A DNA stretch of 64,000 bases from Acanthopleuribacter pedis (GTDB lineage: Bacteria > Acidobacteriota > Holophagae > Acanthopleuribacterales > Acanthopleuribacteraceae), in contig NZ_JAFREP010000047.1 of NCBI RefSeq assembly GCF_017377855.1, positions 1-64,000 of the forward strand, in the 5' to 3' direction. How positions within the stretch are numbered: position 1 is the first letter of the stretch; the number at the start of each line of letters is the position of its first letter. Under the pieces are notes generated by a model. That model did not search any database. It was not told the origin of the DNA and saw only the letters and a list, made by a program, of their open reading frames with translations. Below are positions 17,543 to 25,933 of the stretch, in pieces. Both the position numbers and the translations under genes were made by a program.

Positions 17543-18460
17543 TTAGAGGTCCACCTTGAGCATGGCGCTGCCGACCCGTTTGTGAATGAAATTCAAGAAT
17601 GCGCGCACCACGGGGCGAATCAGCCGCCGGGTCGGCAACACAATGGAAACCGACTCGCGGGCAACATACCAATCGGGGAGGACCCGTTTCAATTCGCCGG
17701 TATAAACACCGGGGTGGCCGGCAAAGGTCGGCAATACCGCCAAACCCAGCTCGTTATGAACCGCGCTGATCAGGGTCTGGGTGTCGGTGGAAACAATCAA
17801 TTCGCGCACGCCCACTTCCATGGCGACCTCGCGTGGGCCGTTGAGCCGCAATATGTCGGCGTGGTGGTCGTCGTTGGAGAACTGCATCACCGGCAGCCCT
17901 ACCAGTTCGCTGGGATGGCGGAAATCGGCGCAGTAACTCCAGGTCCCCCGCGCGGCCGTGTAAATGCCTGTTTCCAGCGTGCCCAAGTATTCGCTGGTTA
18001 AGGATTCCCGGTGGGTGGCGCCGATTTGCAAGGCGATGTCGTAACCCTCTTCCTCCAAATCGATGGCGCGGTTGGTGAGGTTGGTAAACAGGATACATTC
18101 CGGGTTGTCGGCCATAAATTCCGGCACCAATTTGCTGAACACAGCTTGGCCAAGCAACACCGGCGCGGTGATGCGCAAATGACCGGAAGAAGGGCCCGCC
18201 AAGTGTTTGAGTTGGGCCTCCGCGCCTTCCAACTCCTCGGCGATGCGGCGCGCGAATTCGAAAATCAGCTCGCCCTCGCGGGTCGGTAGCAAGCGACGTC
18301 CTTTGCGGGTAAATAATTGAGCGCCCGCCTTTTTCTCAATCGCGCGGATACGACGGCCGACAGAAGCCGCGGTGCGATCCAATTTCTCGGCCGCGGCGGC
18401 CAAGGTCCCGCCCCGCATAACCTCGATATAAACATGAATATCGGCAAAGTCTTCGAACAT
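17543..18460 (-). CDS. LysR-family transcriptional regulator
   Basis: About 305 aa. The N-terminal winged helix-turn-helix reads ADIHVYIEVMRGGTLAAAAE and RTAASVGRRIRAIEKKAGAQ, the LysR DNA-binding pattern, followed by LFTRKGRRLLPTREG. The rest is a two-lobed effector-binding domain of the usual length. I prefer ATG 18460 (MFEDFADIHV), which gives the normal 5-10 residues before the helix-turn-helix; an upstream ATG at 18505 would add 15 residues. Targets are unknown. It sits alone on the minus strand, and neither neighbour is divergent from it, so the usual divergent-target clue is missing. Confidence 0.88.
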   Translation of the reverse strand: MFEDFADIHVYIEVMRGGTLAAAAEKLDRTAASVGRRIRAIEKKAGAQLFTRKGRRLLPTREGELIFEFARRIAEELEGAEAQLKHLAGPSSGHLRITAPVLLGQAVFSKLVPEFMADNPECILFTNLTNRAIDLEEEGYDIALQIGATHRESLTSEYLGTLETGIYTAARGTWSYCADFRHPSELVGLPVMQFSNDDHHADILRLNGPREVAMEVGVRELIVSTDTQTLISAVHNELGLAVLPTFAGHPGVYTGELKRVLPDWYVARESVSIVLPTRRLIRPVVRAFLNFIHKRVGSAMLKVDL

Positions 18461-18534
18461 CCCGGCCCCCGACATAAATCCAAACAGGTTTTGGCAAGAC
18501 AACATGTTCCAATCTAGCAGAATCCGACCCTTCC

Positions 18535-18570
18535 CGCGGCGGTGATTGTGAATTCACGACAACCGCCGCG
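18535..18570. terminator. Strong stem-loop after the M48 peptidase gene
   Basis: CGCGGCGGT pairs with ACCGCCGCG, and the centre contains the palindrome GTGAATTCAC. It lies 25 bases past the end of the M48 peptidase gene and upstream of the LysR gene. There is no U-tract, so it may be a stabilising or rho-assisted 3' end, or an operator for LysR. Confidence 0.4.
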
Positions 18571-18594
18571 CGACAAATCGGGCTAGGCCGGCCG

Positions 18595-21500
18595 CTAACG
18601 CGATGCTCGTCGAACGGGTGGCTCACCTTCGCGATGCATGCCGTCGGCTTCTTGCAGCAATTTGAGCAAGTACATCCCGGCCAAGCCGTTCTCGTTGTCG
18701 GCGTCGTAGGCGGTGATCAGTTCCTCTTTGGTCTCGTGCATGACCACGGTTTGATCGCCGTCCGGGCCGTAACGCACCTTGTGCAACGGAATCTTGAAAC
18801 CGTTTTTACCGGAAACGGTGACGCCCTCGCGGTTGATGGAAATTTTTCCACTCCACGTCCAATCACCGCCTTCAGCGATTTGGTTGAAGGCATTGCGGGC
18901 CACGGCCCTGGCCCCGCCGTGCACGATGTGGTTGATAAATTGATCCTCCACGGCGTTGTATTTGAACTTCAAGCGTTTGTGCCTATCTCGCAGCCATACG
19001 GTCGTGAATTGCGGGTCGCTGTCGCTGTAGGTGTATCTTAGCCCGATCAATTCGTCAAAATTGACGGTTTTGGTTCCCCATAAACCGCTGATCCGAACCC
19101 CATTTTCATGGGCGTGCACCTTGGAACGGAACCGGAGCCGGAAGGTCGCAAAGCTCAGCGCGGCATATGCCGCCGCACATGCCGCGAAGGCGGGTAGGCT
19201 TACCGCGAGGTTGTCGCCCTTGGCAACACTCGAGAGGAAGGCCATGGTCGCGAAGAAGGCGGTGGCACTGCCGATCATACTGAAAATGAAGCCGTAGCCG
19301 GTGCGACGTCGCTCGCTGTGCAGGTAATCGCCGAGCGCGGAGGTTTGTCCCTCAAAGGTTGCCTTGTCGATCCCGATCCACCACAGGGTCATCGCCTCGG
19401 GAGCATGGTGCGGCAGGGTGAGGGCGGGGGCGATGCGGCCGCTTTGATGGAACACGATGGAATCGCCGTTCCAGCTTGGTTTGGCCAAGGTATCCCAGGG
19501 GAGAGGTTCACTTTGCCTCGGCAGTTGCAAACCGTATTGGTCCGCTTTCCAGCCTTGGCCGGCCGCGGTTCCCCCGTTGTCGATCTGTTTGACCCAGGTA
19601 TCCGCGCGCCAAATGCCCAAGCGTTGGATCATTTCTTCGGCGAGCACCCCGCTTTGGCCGGCCTCGCGAAAATGGCTGATATGAATGGTTTCGTTTGCCG
19701 ACCGGATGTCCATGGTCCACCAGATACCGAACTCTTCTTCGTCGTTGGCCACGACCTCCTTGCGCATTTTGAGTTCTTGCACGTCTTGGAAGCGAATGGC
19801 GGTACTTTGCTCGCCCACGGTGAATTGCACCGTTTCCTCGTCCATCACCCAGTGACCCAGGCCGCGGCGAGCGATGCGGTATTGCAGGATGGGCAGGGTC
19901 ACGGCCGTGATAAAAGGCATGGCCAAGACAAGGAGGGCGAGCCAATTAACCAGGCCCAGATCAAGGATGAGCAGTCCGAAAGCAAGGGGGAACCCAAGCA
20001 CCGCCGTCCAGGTCATGATGATGCGGTCCCGTGTGGGGAACAGCGCGCGCAACGGCGGCTTTTTGGTTTGAAGCTGCATGCGTTTGCGGTGGTTTTTCAG
20101 TTGCTCGGGCGCGCCCAAGTCCGTCAGTTTCACCGTGGCCAAGTCTGTTTCGGCGACCAGTTCGGTCCACAGTGGATCCACTTCCTGCTCGCGGGCACCG
20201 GTGACCAGATCATTTAATATGATGGTCCTGCCGTCCTTGGTCGCGGTAAAGGGGTCCCCTGGTTTGGTTTGAAGGGTCCAGCCTCGTTCCGTCAAAGCAA
20301 CCGCCAAGCCGGCACGGAAGGGGGTGAAAAAGAGGTCGCCCATTTCCTGTTGGGTGTAATCGCTCAGGTCGATGCCCCAATCTGAGACATGGGGTTCCGG
20401 GTCGCGGAAGAGTTTGGGCAGATCGCCCAGGCACAAACCTTCCAAACGCGCCTGATGGTGGTGCAGTAAATCCTTCCAATAAGGCAGGTAAAAGCGGTCG
20501 ATCACCTCGTTCCATTCGAAGCGCGGGAAATCGGCAAAACCGACTTCCGGGTTAAAGGAGGCGTAGGTCGCTTCTTCCAGTGCTTCAAGATCGCCGAGCA
20601 GGGTCACGGCACGTTCTGTTTCCGGCGGGATGGCCGGATCCTCGAAACGGGCCACGTTTTTGATGCGGTAGCCGGTGGGGGGGTGGCTGTCGAAGGGATG
20701 GGCGTCGGTATGAAATTGAGAGAAGTCGGTGGTGGTCTCAAGCAGCTTTTGGGTGGCCTCGCTTTCAAGGAACCCTTGGAACCCTTGCGCGAGGGGGACC
20801 CGCATGCCCTCGTCCAAAATCGGGTCGACCTCGGTTTTGAAATATTGGTTGAACGCGATTGAGACCCCCATGATTTTGTGGAAGCCGTTCATAACGGCGG
20901 TCGGCCCCATCACTTTTGCGGCCAGGGCGTCCGCATTGTATTCCTGGCGACGCGACACGATTTTACTTTGCGCAATAAAGTGATTGGCAAACCAAATGAA
21001 GAGTTTGTTGCCCGTTTGTTCTTCATCTTCCTCGATGCGGTTGAGCATGCGACCAATCGCCTCACGGATGCGGTAAATGAGGGGACCGCGTTGGGTGTCG
21101 CCCCCGTGGAAGTGGCCGAATTCATGGGCCAAGACGGCCTTGAACTCGGAGATGGTAAAGGCCTGCATCAGGGGCCAGCCGATGCCCATGATGCGTTTGC
21201 CGCCGAACCCCAACAACCCACCGCGTTGGGCGACAAAGGCATTCACATCGGGGACGGCATAAACATGATCGGGTTCTTTTTGGCCGGTTTTGGTGGCAAT
21301 TTCGCGAATGACGGCAAACAAGCGGGGATATTCTTCCTCGGTGAGTTCCGGCCAGGGAGGGTCGAATCGGTCGAAGCGTGGCGCGATGGCCCAAAGTAGG
21401 CCGGCCCCGACGCCCATGGGGACAATGGCGAATTTGAGCAGGGCAATACTGCCCCAGACAACCATGCCGATGCCGAACGCGATTAAGGCGACACCGATGG

Positions 21501-22131
21501 TGGCCGAGGCGGCGTAAAAAAGCGCCCCGAGCGCGAGGAGATAAAAGACACGGCCCTTAAGGGATGCGTGAAAGGCTTCTTCTTGCCAGGAATCGTCGGC
21601 GTCGTAATCGTCGGCCCGTTCCTGGGCCAACACCTTCTTGGCGGCCTCGGAGCGGGGTGGGGGTTCCATGTACTGCATGCGTTCGGCCAGTTCTACCGAG
21701 GCACCCATGTCGCGGGCGGCGCGCGGATGCATGCGCAACAGACGAATCAGCGCTTCTTCCTCGTCGATGTCGAGCTCGCCCAAGGCTTGGTAGGCCTTGA
21801 TCACGCTGGGATCGGGATCGACGTCCAGATCCATCATCCATTGTTTGACATTGACCGTGGCCACTTGGTTGAGGTCGCACAGGCAGCGACCGCAGGCGTA
21901 CTCATTCTTCTTGCAGGTCTTGCCGCAATAGCCACATGCCCGTTTGGGAAGGCGTGCCGGCGCGACCCGTTCATTGTAAAAACGTTCGCCCATATCGATG
22001 GACCAATCCGGTTTGGGGAGTCGGCCCAAACTTTTAAAGGATTTTTCGCAATGGGGGCAATCGAGTGTGGCGGGATTGGTTTCCGCGTAGGTTGCCGGTT
22101 TTTTGCAGTGGGGGCAATTGAGCACAATCAT
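18595..22131 (-). CDS. Very large M48-family zinc metallopeptidase, membrane-bound
   Basis: 1,178 aa, several times the length of HtpX-type M48 proteases. Two zinc-ribbon-like clusters open the protein (CPHC...CPHC within the first 30 residues; CGYCGKTC...CGRC at about 66-84). Two hydrophobic segments follow (about 195-245). The peptidase domain has HEFGH at 336-340 and the third zinc ligand Glu397 in RRQEYNADA, then STE24/HtpX-like helices. After residue about 680 there are more hydrophobic segments and PH-like beta-rich stretches repeated at least twice. ATG 22131 is preceded by GAGGAA; an upstream ATG at 22170 is less likely. Membrane quality control is inferred from the family. Confidence 0.85.
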   Translation of the reverse strand: MIVLNCPHCKKPATYAETNPATLDCPHCEKSFKSLGRLPKPDWSIDMGERFYNERVAPARLPKRACGYCGKTCKKNEYACGRCLCDLNQVATVNVKQWMMDLDVDPDPSVIKAYQALGELDIDEEEALIRLLRMHPRAARDMGASVELAERMQYMEPPPRSEAAKKVLAQERADDYDADDSWQEEAFHASLKGRVFYLLALGALFYAASATIGVALIAFGIGMVVWGSIALLKFAIVPMGVGAGLLWAIAPRFDRFDPPWPELTEEEYPRLFAVIREIATKTGQKEPDHVYAVPDVNAFVAQRGGLLGFGGKRIMGIGWPLMQAFTISEFKAVLAHEFGHFHGGDTQRGPLIYRIREAIGRMLNRIEEDEEQTGNKLFIWFANHFIAQSKIVSRRQEYNADALAAKVMGPTAVMNGFHKIMGVSIAFNQYFKTEVDPILDEGMRVPLAQGFQGFLESEATQKLLETTTDFSQFHTDAHPFDSHPPTGYRIKNVARFEDPAIPPETERAVTLLGDLEALEEATYASFNPEVGFADFPRFEWNEVIDRFYLPYWKDLLHHHQARLEGLCLGDLPKLFRDPEPHVSDWGIDLSDYTQQEMGDLFFTPFRAGLAVALTERGWTLQTKPGDPFTATKDGRTIILNDLVTGAREQEVDPLWTELVAETDLATVKLTDLGAPEQLKNHRKRMQLQTKKPPLRALFPTRDRIIMTWTAVLGFPLAFGLLILDLGLVNWLALLVLAMPFITAVTLPILQYRIARRGLGHWVMDEETVQFTVGEQSTAIRFQDVQELKMRKEVVANDEEEFGIWWTMDIRSANETIHISHFREAGQSGVLAEEMIQRLGIWRADTWVKQIDNGGTAAGQGWKADQYGLQLPRQSEPLPWDTLAKPSWNGDSIVFHQSGRIAPALTLPHHAPEAMTLWWIGIDKATFEGQTSALGDYLHSERRRTGYGFIFSMIGSATAFFATMAFLSSVAKGDNLAVSLPAFAACAAAYAALSFATFRLRFRSKVHAHENGVRISGLWGTKTVNFDELIGLRYTYSDSDPQFTTVWLRDRHKRLKFKYNAVEDQFINHIVHGGARAVARNAFNQIAEGGDWTWSGKISINREGVTVSGKNGFKIPLHKVRYGPDGDQTVVMHETKEELITAYDADNENGLAGMYLLKLLQEADGMHREGEPPVRRASR

Positions 22132-22607
22132 GGGGATTTCCTCGTAGGCCTGAAAAAATGACTTTATCAACCATGGTTTGGCTTTGGTTCCGAGCGGGAT
22201 TGTTTGTTGCTAGATCAATCGGAATGAGAGCCTTACCACTTAACGTGTTTTTCAGAGGGAAATCCGGTAAACCTTTTTTGGAAAAAGATAGCGTGAGGAT
22301 GGGCGATTGCGGGTTGGGTGGATGGTGGTGACCGGGTGTGTTTGCCTAGGTGGCTTGGGTTGGTGTTCGGAATTTCTTAGGATGCTGGGATGAAATGAGG
22401 ATAGGCGGGGGTGAGCGTTTCCCTTGTGTGATGGATCGCGCATGCGGATGGTGCCGTAGTTCCGGCGATCCTGATTCAAATTAATTTTGGACCCAGCCCA
22501 ACGAAGCGACGGCATCATCCGCGGCGGCACCCAGCCAAAGAGGGGAACAACCAAAATCGCCGGCAGATTGAACGAGCCACGCAAAGGCCCGTTCAACCCG
22601 ATCCTCG
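22132..22607. other. Spacer with dispersed repeat (family 2) and a hairpin
   Basis: A 476-base gap between the PH-domain gene and the M48 gene. At about 22500-22560 it holds a copy of the GGCATCATCCGCGG repeat family (see 47880-47960). At 22568-22596 TTGAACGAGCC pairs with GGCCCGTTCAA across a seven-base loop, just after the PH-domain gene's stop, a likely 3'-end hairpin although no U-run follows. Open frames across it look spurious. Confidence 0.5.
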
Positions 22608-23219
22608 TTAGTTGTTGATGTACTTTTCGAAGACGTCGCCGAAATCTTTGCGTTTGTATTCGGTGTAGGCTTTTTTCTTCCACGCGAACGCGTACTCGTT
22701 GAGCGCGGAAACCGTTTCAATTTTAAGGCTGTCGCCAAACCCGCTTTTGACCGTGCCCAGGGTGGTGTTCAGTGATTCTTCCGCGAAGGCATGCATGTCG
22801 CGGTTGGTTTCCTGAATAGAGGCAATGCGGTACAGCGCTTTGTAGAGGTCTTTTACTTGGTCGATTTGCGATTTGATGATGTCGATGGAAAAATGCTCGC
22901 CGCCGATGCTGAATTTGAGTTCCACATCTAAGTCAACGGTGCCGGCGGTTTCGAGCCAAACCTTGGCGATGGTGTAATCGTGAAAACTGTAGCGTTTCAG
23001 CGCGCGTTTTTTGCTCAGCGCGGAGTCGCCGTCCAAGTGCAGCAGGGACAGGTTGGTAAAGCAATATTCGTCCGCCTTGGACTTGATCAGGAAGTAGATC
23101 TTTTCACCGTCTTCCTTGAGGATGAAATCGTCGGATTCGACCTTGTCGTAATCCGAGGGGGGGACGACCTTGCCGATATCGCTTAAACCTAACGCTTCAG
23201 ATGCCAACTTCTTAAACAT
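22608..23219 (-). CDS. Bacterial PH-domain (YvbH-like) protein
   Basis: 203 aa. MFKKLASEALGLSDIGKVVP, followed by a beta-rich region (KVESDDFILKEDGEKIYFLI) and SLLHLDGDSALSKKR, fits the bacterial pleckstrin-homology family with a YvbH-type extension. The second half is helical with GFGDSLKIE. It is soluble and cytoplasmic, and the ligand is unknown in this family. ATG 23219 was chosen for GGAGG seven bases upstream; the open frame extends to 23375 without another good start. Confidence 0.75.
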   Translation of the reverse strand: MFKKLASEALGLSDIGKVVPPSDYDKVESDDFILKEDGEKIYFLIKSKADEYCFTNLSLLHLDGDSALSKKRALKRYSFHDYTIAKVWLETAGTVDLDVELKFSIGGEHFSIDIIKSQIDQVKDLYKALYRIASIQETNRDMHAFAEESLNTTLGTVKSGFGDSLKIETVSALNEYAFAWKKKAYTEYKRKDFGDVFEKYINN

Positions 23220-23474
23220 GTCATGTCCTCCAATGGTGTTAACCCAAAACGCGCGCCGACTCGGCGGGTCCGCGACCTGGCGTTCCATCTTTTTGTGGCT
23301 CGGGTGACTCGCGGGTTGCGGATTTTGTTCCCGGCGGGAACCATTCGCGCTTAACCAGAAGATAACCCTGGCCATAGGGCGTGCCGGCGAAAAAAAGGTG
23401 CAACGCTTTGGGGTGATGTTCGCACAATTGTAGCGCGAAATGGGCGGTCCTTTGGTTGGCGGGGCGTGAGGAAC

Positions 23475-23500
23475 GGGGCGCGTCGCAGCCGACGCGCCCC
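23475..23500. terminator. Perfect 11-bp stem-loop after the symporter gene
   Basis: GGGGCGCGTCG (23475-23485), loop CAGC, then CGACGCGCCCC. It lies 18 bases beyond the symporter stop codon on the minus strand and is likely its transcript end, although no U-tract follows. Confidence 0.5.
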
Positions 23501-23517
23501 TCGTGAGCCAACGCGGC

Positions 23518-24966
23518 CTAGGCCTCGGTTTGGCGTTCGGGTTTGGCGGTGGCCAAACTCACGCCGACCAAACACAGCATCGAGGTGAAAATGGCGGGTA
23601 ATACCGCGTCGCAGTTTTGGTAAATCGCGGCCGGTACCAAGTCCTGAACAAATCCCGCTTCTTTCCACAGCAGGGTGACCACGGTGCCCGCGGTAATCGA
23701 AGCAACCGCACCCGCGCCGGTCGCGCGTTTCCAGAAAAAGGCCGCCACCAACGACGGCGTGATCGCCGCGCCGTAAATGGTATAAGCGTAGAGCGCCTTG
23801 TCAAAGAAGGTCGCGCTTTGGGCGAAACCCAGCGAAACCACGTAGGCCACAATCCCCAATGCCAGAACGAGCAAGCGGCTCAGCAAGACGATTTTGCGGT
23901 CGTCCGCGTCCGGGTTGATGTACTGCAGGTAGACGTCGCGCATCAGCGTGGTGGAGGGGACCAGCAGGAAGGAGTCCGCCGTACTGATGATGATGCCGAC
24001 CATGGTGGTGAGCATGATCGCGCCCAGGAAAGTCGGCAAGTAGCGGTGCGAGGCGTAAATCAAGACGTGGCGTCCGTTTTCCGCGTTTTCGATCATGGAG
24101 GAACTGATCCAAGCGGAACTGATGATCGCCCCTTCAATAAAGATCACGGCCACCACCAAAAACATGGTGGCGGTTTTGGCGCCTTTGCTGCTTGTCGCGG
24201 CTGAAAAGCGTTGGTACATGTTGGCGTCACCCATGGCCAGCAGGAACGGGGGCAACATGAAATTAATGAAATCAAAGGTAGAGTAAACACCCCAAATCTG
24301 CATGTGGCTTTCGCGACCGGTGGCGGCAAAGGCTTCTTCCATCCCGCTCCAACCGCCCGCGGTATGCCACAGAATCGGCAGGGCGATCATAAAAGAAAGC
24401 GTCATGATGACACCGTTGGCCACGTCGGTGTAGGCGACACTGACCAGGCCGGCCAACATGGTGTAGAGGATGATCACGGTTACCGCGATCAGGGTGCAGA
24501 CTTCCAGCGAGAGCATGCTTTGGCCCGCGTCGTCGGTGAGTACCGTGTGGAGCACCGCGCCGCCGGCGTTGTACTGGTAGGACACGATCACCATGTAGGC
24601 GGCAACCAGGGCGATCACGCTCAACACGCGTGCGGTTTGCCCATAACGGTCGCCGATGATTTCGGGAACGGTGAATTTCTCAATGCCGCGTACCTTATCG
24701 GCGATTTGGGTGAGCACGGCGACGCCGCACACCCCGCCCAAGGGCAGCAGCAGGCCGGCCAGGCCGATTTCGTAGGCTTTGCCCGCGTTGCCGAGAATGG
24801 AACCGGTGCCGACCCAGGTGGCCAACATGGTGCCGACCAATACCCAGGGTGAAAGGCTGCGTCCGGCCACGGCGAAATCACTTTGGGTCTTGATTTTTCG
24901 GGACTTAACCACGCCCATGGCAATCAAGATGCCGAGATACAACATGATCGTAACGAGATAAACCAT
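23518..24966 (-). CDS. Sodium:solute symporter (SSS family)
   Basis: 482 aa integral membrane protein with about 13 hydrophobic segments. The N-terminal stretch (SDFAVAGRSLSPWVLVGTML, then ATWVGTGSILGNAGKAYEIG) is the typical SSS start, including the helix-1 sodium-site region. It should import an organic solute with sodium across the inner membrane; the substrate (sugar, proline, pantothenate or similar) cannot be read from the sequence. AGAAGGG precedes the ATG. It stands alone, with repeat copy C about 45 bases upstream of its start. Confidence 0.88.
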   Translation of the reverse strand: MVYLVTIMLYLGILIAMGVVKSRKIKTQSDFAVAGRSLSPWVLVGTMLATWVGTGSILGNAGKAYEIGLAGLLLPLGGVCGVAVLTQIADKVRGIEKFTVPEIIGDRYGQTARVLSVIALVAAYMVIVSYQYNAGGAVLHTVLTDDAGQSMLSLEVCTLIAVTVIILYTMLAGLVSVAYTDVANGVIMTLSFMIALPILWHTAGGWSGMEEAFAATGRESHMQIWGVYSTFDFINFMLPPFLLAMGDANMYQRFSAATSSKGAKTATMFLVVAVIFIEGAIISSAWISSSMIENAENGRHVLIYASHRYLPTFLGAIMLTTMVGIIISTADSFLLVPSTTLMRDVYLQYINPDADDRKIVLLSRLLVLALGIVAYVVSLGFAQSATFFDKALYAYTIYGAAITPSLVAAFFWKRATGAGAVASITAGTVVTLLWKEAGFVQDLVPAAIYQNCDAVLPAIFTSMLCLVGVSLATAKPERQTEA

Positions 24967-25010
24967 AGAGAACCCTTCTTAAGATAAAAAAATGCTGGGA
25001 CGAGACCTTA

Positions 25011-25184
25011 AACCTAAGAAGCGCGATAACGCGCGGTGATTTTAGCGAAACCTCTGGGCTGCAACGGCCTGTGAAAATGCTCAGGGCCAACGGATGCGGT
25101 CGGGCGCGACCCCGGCTCGTTTTTCCCAAGCCATTTCGCTTCAGATCTTTAGCCAAAATCAATCGCTTTAGCGCCACTTCGGTT
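25011..25184 (-). repeat. MITE-like dispersed repeat, copy C
   Basis: The reverse complement of this stretch aligns along its whole length with copy B at 2579-2755. Shared blocks include GATTTTGGCTAAAGATCTG, GCGAAATG, GGTCGCGC, GAGCATTTT and GTTGCAGCCCAGAGGTTT, ending in CGCGCTTCTTAGGTT. Its own ends are inverted relative to each other (AACCTAAGAAGCGC against GGCGCTAAAGCG...). It sits upstream of the symporter gene and of the divergent peptide operon at 25321. No frame is kept between copies. Confidence 0.8.
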
Positions 25185-25282
25185 AAAACCCAGGGGGCGG
25201 TGTCGCCCGGTAAAGCGGGAAACCATTCAATTGATCCGCAAATCATAACACCAGGAAAAAACGACGGCATAGAAACTTGCTC

Positions 25283-25305
25283 TTGATATATTACAAAAAT
25301 ATCAA
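25283..25305 (+). promoter_or_regulatory. Palindrome upstream of the peptide gene, possible operator
   Basis: TTGATAT (25283-25289) and ATATCAA (25299-25305) form a perfect 7-bp inverted repeat around ATTACAAAA. It ends right at the ribosome site AAGGAG, so a bound repressor would block transcription start or translation. It could also be a short mRNA hairpin. Confidence 0.4.
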
Positions 25306-25320
25306 AAGGAGCGCCACATA

Positions 25321-25425
25321 ATGAACAACCGTTTCACGGTGCCAAAAAGGTGGAATTTTGGGGAAGGGGTTCTGTTCCCCGCCGCGGCGACGATGGTTAA
25401 GAAAAAGCGCTGTTGCAACATTTGA
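25321..25425 (+). CDS. 34-aa peptide gene, unknown
   Basis: An ATG at 25321 has AAGGAG about nine bases upstream and opens a 34-codon frame starting MNNRFTVPKRWNFGEGV and ending in ATMVKKKRCCNI, then TGA. The peptide is basic with a C-terminal Lys-Lys-Lys-Arg-Cys-Cys-Asn-Ile. The stop is followed 14 bases later by the start of a 77-aa membrane protein with its own GGAGG, so the two read as a small operon. A modified peptide, a toxin-like peptide, a leader peptide or chance are all possible; I recognise no family. Confidence 0.45.
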   Translation: MNNRFTVPKRWNFGEGVLFPAAATMVKKKRCCNI

Positions 25426-25439
25426 TTGGAGGCATTCCC

Positions 25440-25673
25440 ATGCTCAAAAAACTGCATTATGTTCTTAGTCATCCCTACACCCAGTTGGTGGTGGGGGTGG
25501 TTTTGTTGATTTCCGGGGTGGCCGAGACCTTTGAAACGGTGGAAGAAGATTTGGATCGCCTCAGACTGCGCGATCACCACGGCATCCTGCTCTACAGCCT
25601 GATTCACACCCTGCGTGCCTTTACCGAAATCGTCGAAGGGGCGACGCTGATCAAGGACAACACCGAGGGATAG
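25440..25673 (+). CDS. Small membrane protein, 77 aa, unknown
   Basis: It starts MLKKLHYVLSHP and has a single hydrophobic segment, TQLVVGVVLLISGVAETF (about 14-31), followed by an acidic stretch ETVEEDLDRLRLRDHHG and a second mildly hydrophobic helix LLYSLIHTLRAFTEIVEGA. GGAGG sits five to six bases before the ATG, so I use 25440 and not the in-frame TTG at 25413. It follows the 34-codon peptide gene directly. A likely inner-membrane location is inferred from the helices. Confidence 0.7.
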   Translation: MLKKLHYVLSHPYTQLVVGVVLLISGVAETFETVEEDLDRLRLRDHHGILLYSLIHTLRAFTEIVEGATLIKDNTEG

Positions 25674-25834
25674 GCCGTCGCCACCAAAGCCGTATGCTAG
25701 GGGACGGCCCGCCGGATCAAGCTGTCCGGCCCGGTAAATGGTTTGTCCCACGAAAACGCAAGAGTGTTGCCAAAGCGTAACATTGAAATGGCGTCGCCAT
25801 GACGTAGAATGCCGTTCCACTCGTGGCGCTTGTG

Positions 25835-25900
25835 GGTGGTTTTCCCGCTGCGCTCGCGGATGTTTTTTCCCGCGCCACGTGCGGGTGTTTTTCCCGCGAA
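25835..25900 (+). repeat. Three imperfect 24-25-bp repeats (TTTTCCCGC) upstream of the C10 protease
   Basis: TTTTCCCGC recurs at 25840, 25865 and 25889, each within a similar GTG(G)GTG...CGCG context. The tract ends about 35 bases before the protease start codon. It could be a regulator-binding array or simple local duplication. Confidence 0.5.
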
Positions 25901-25933
25901 TCACACGGCGATGCGGGTGAGGAGCTTTTTACC

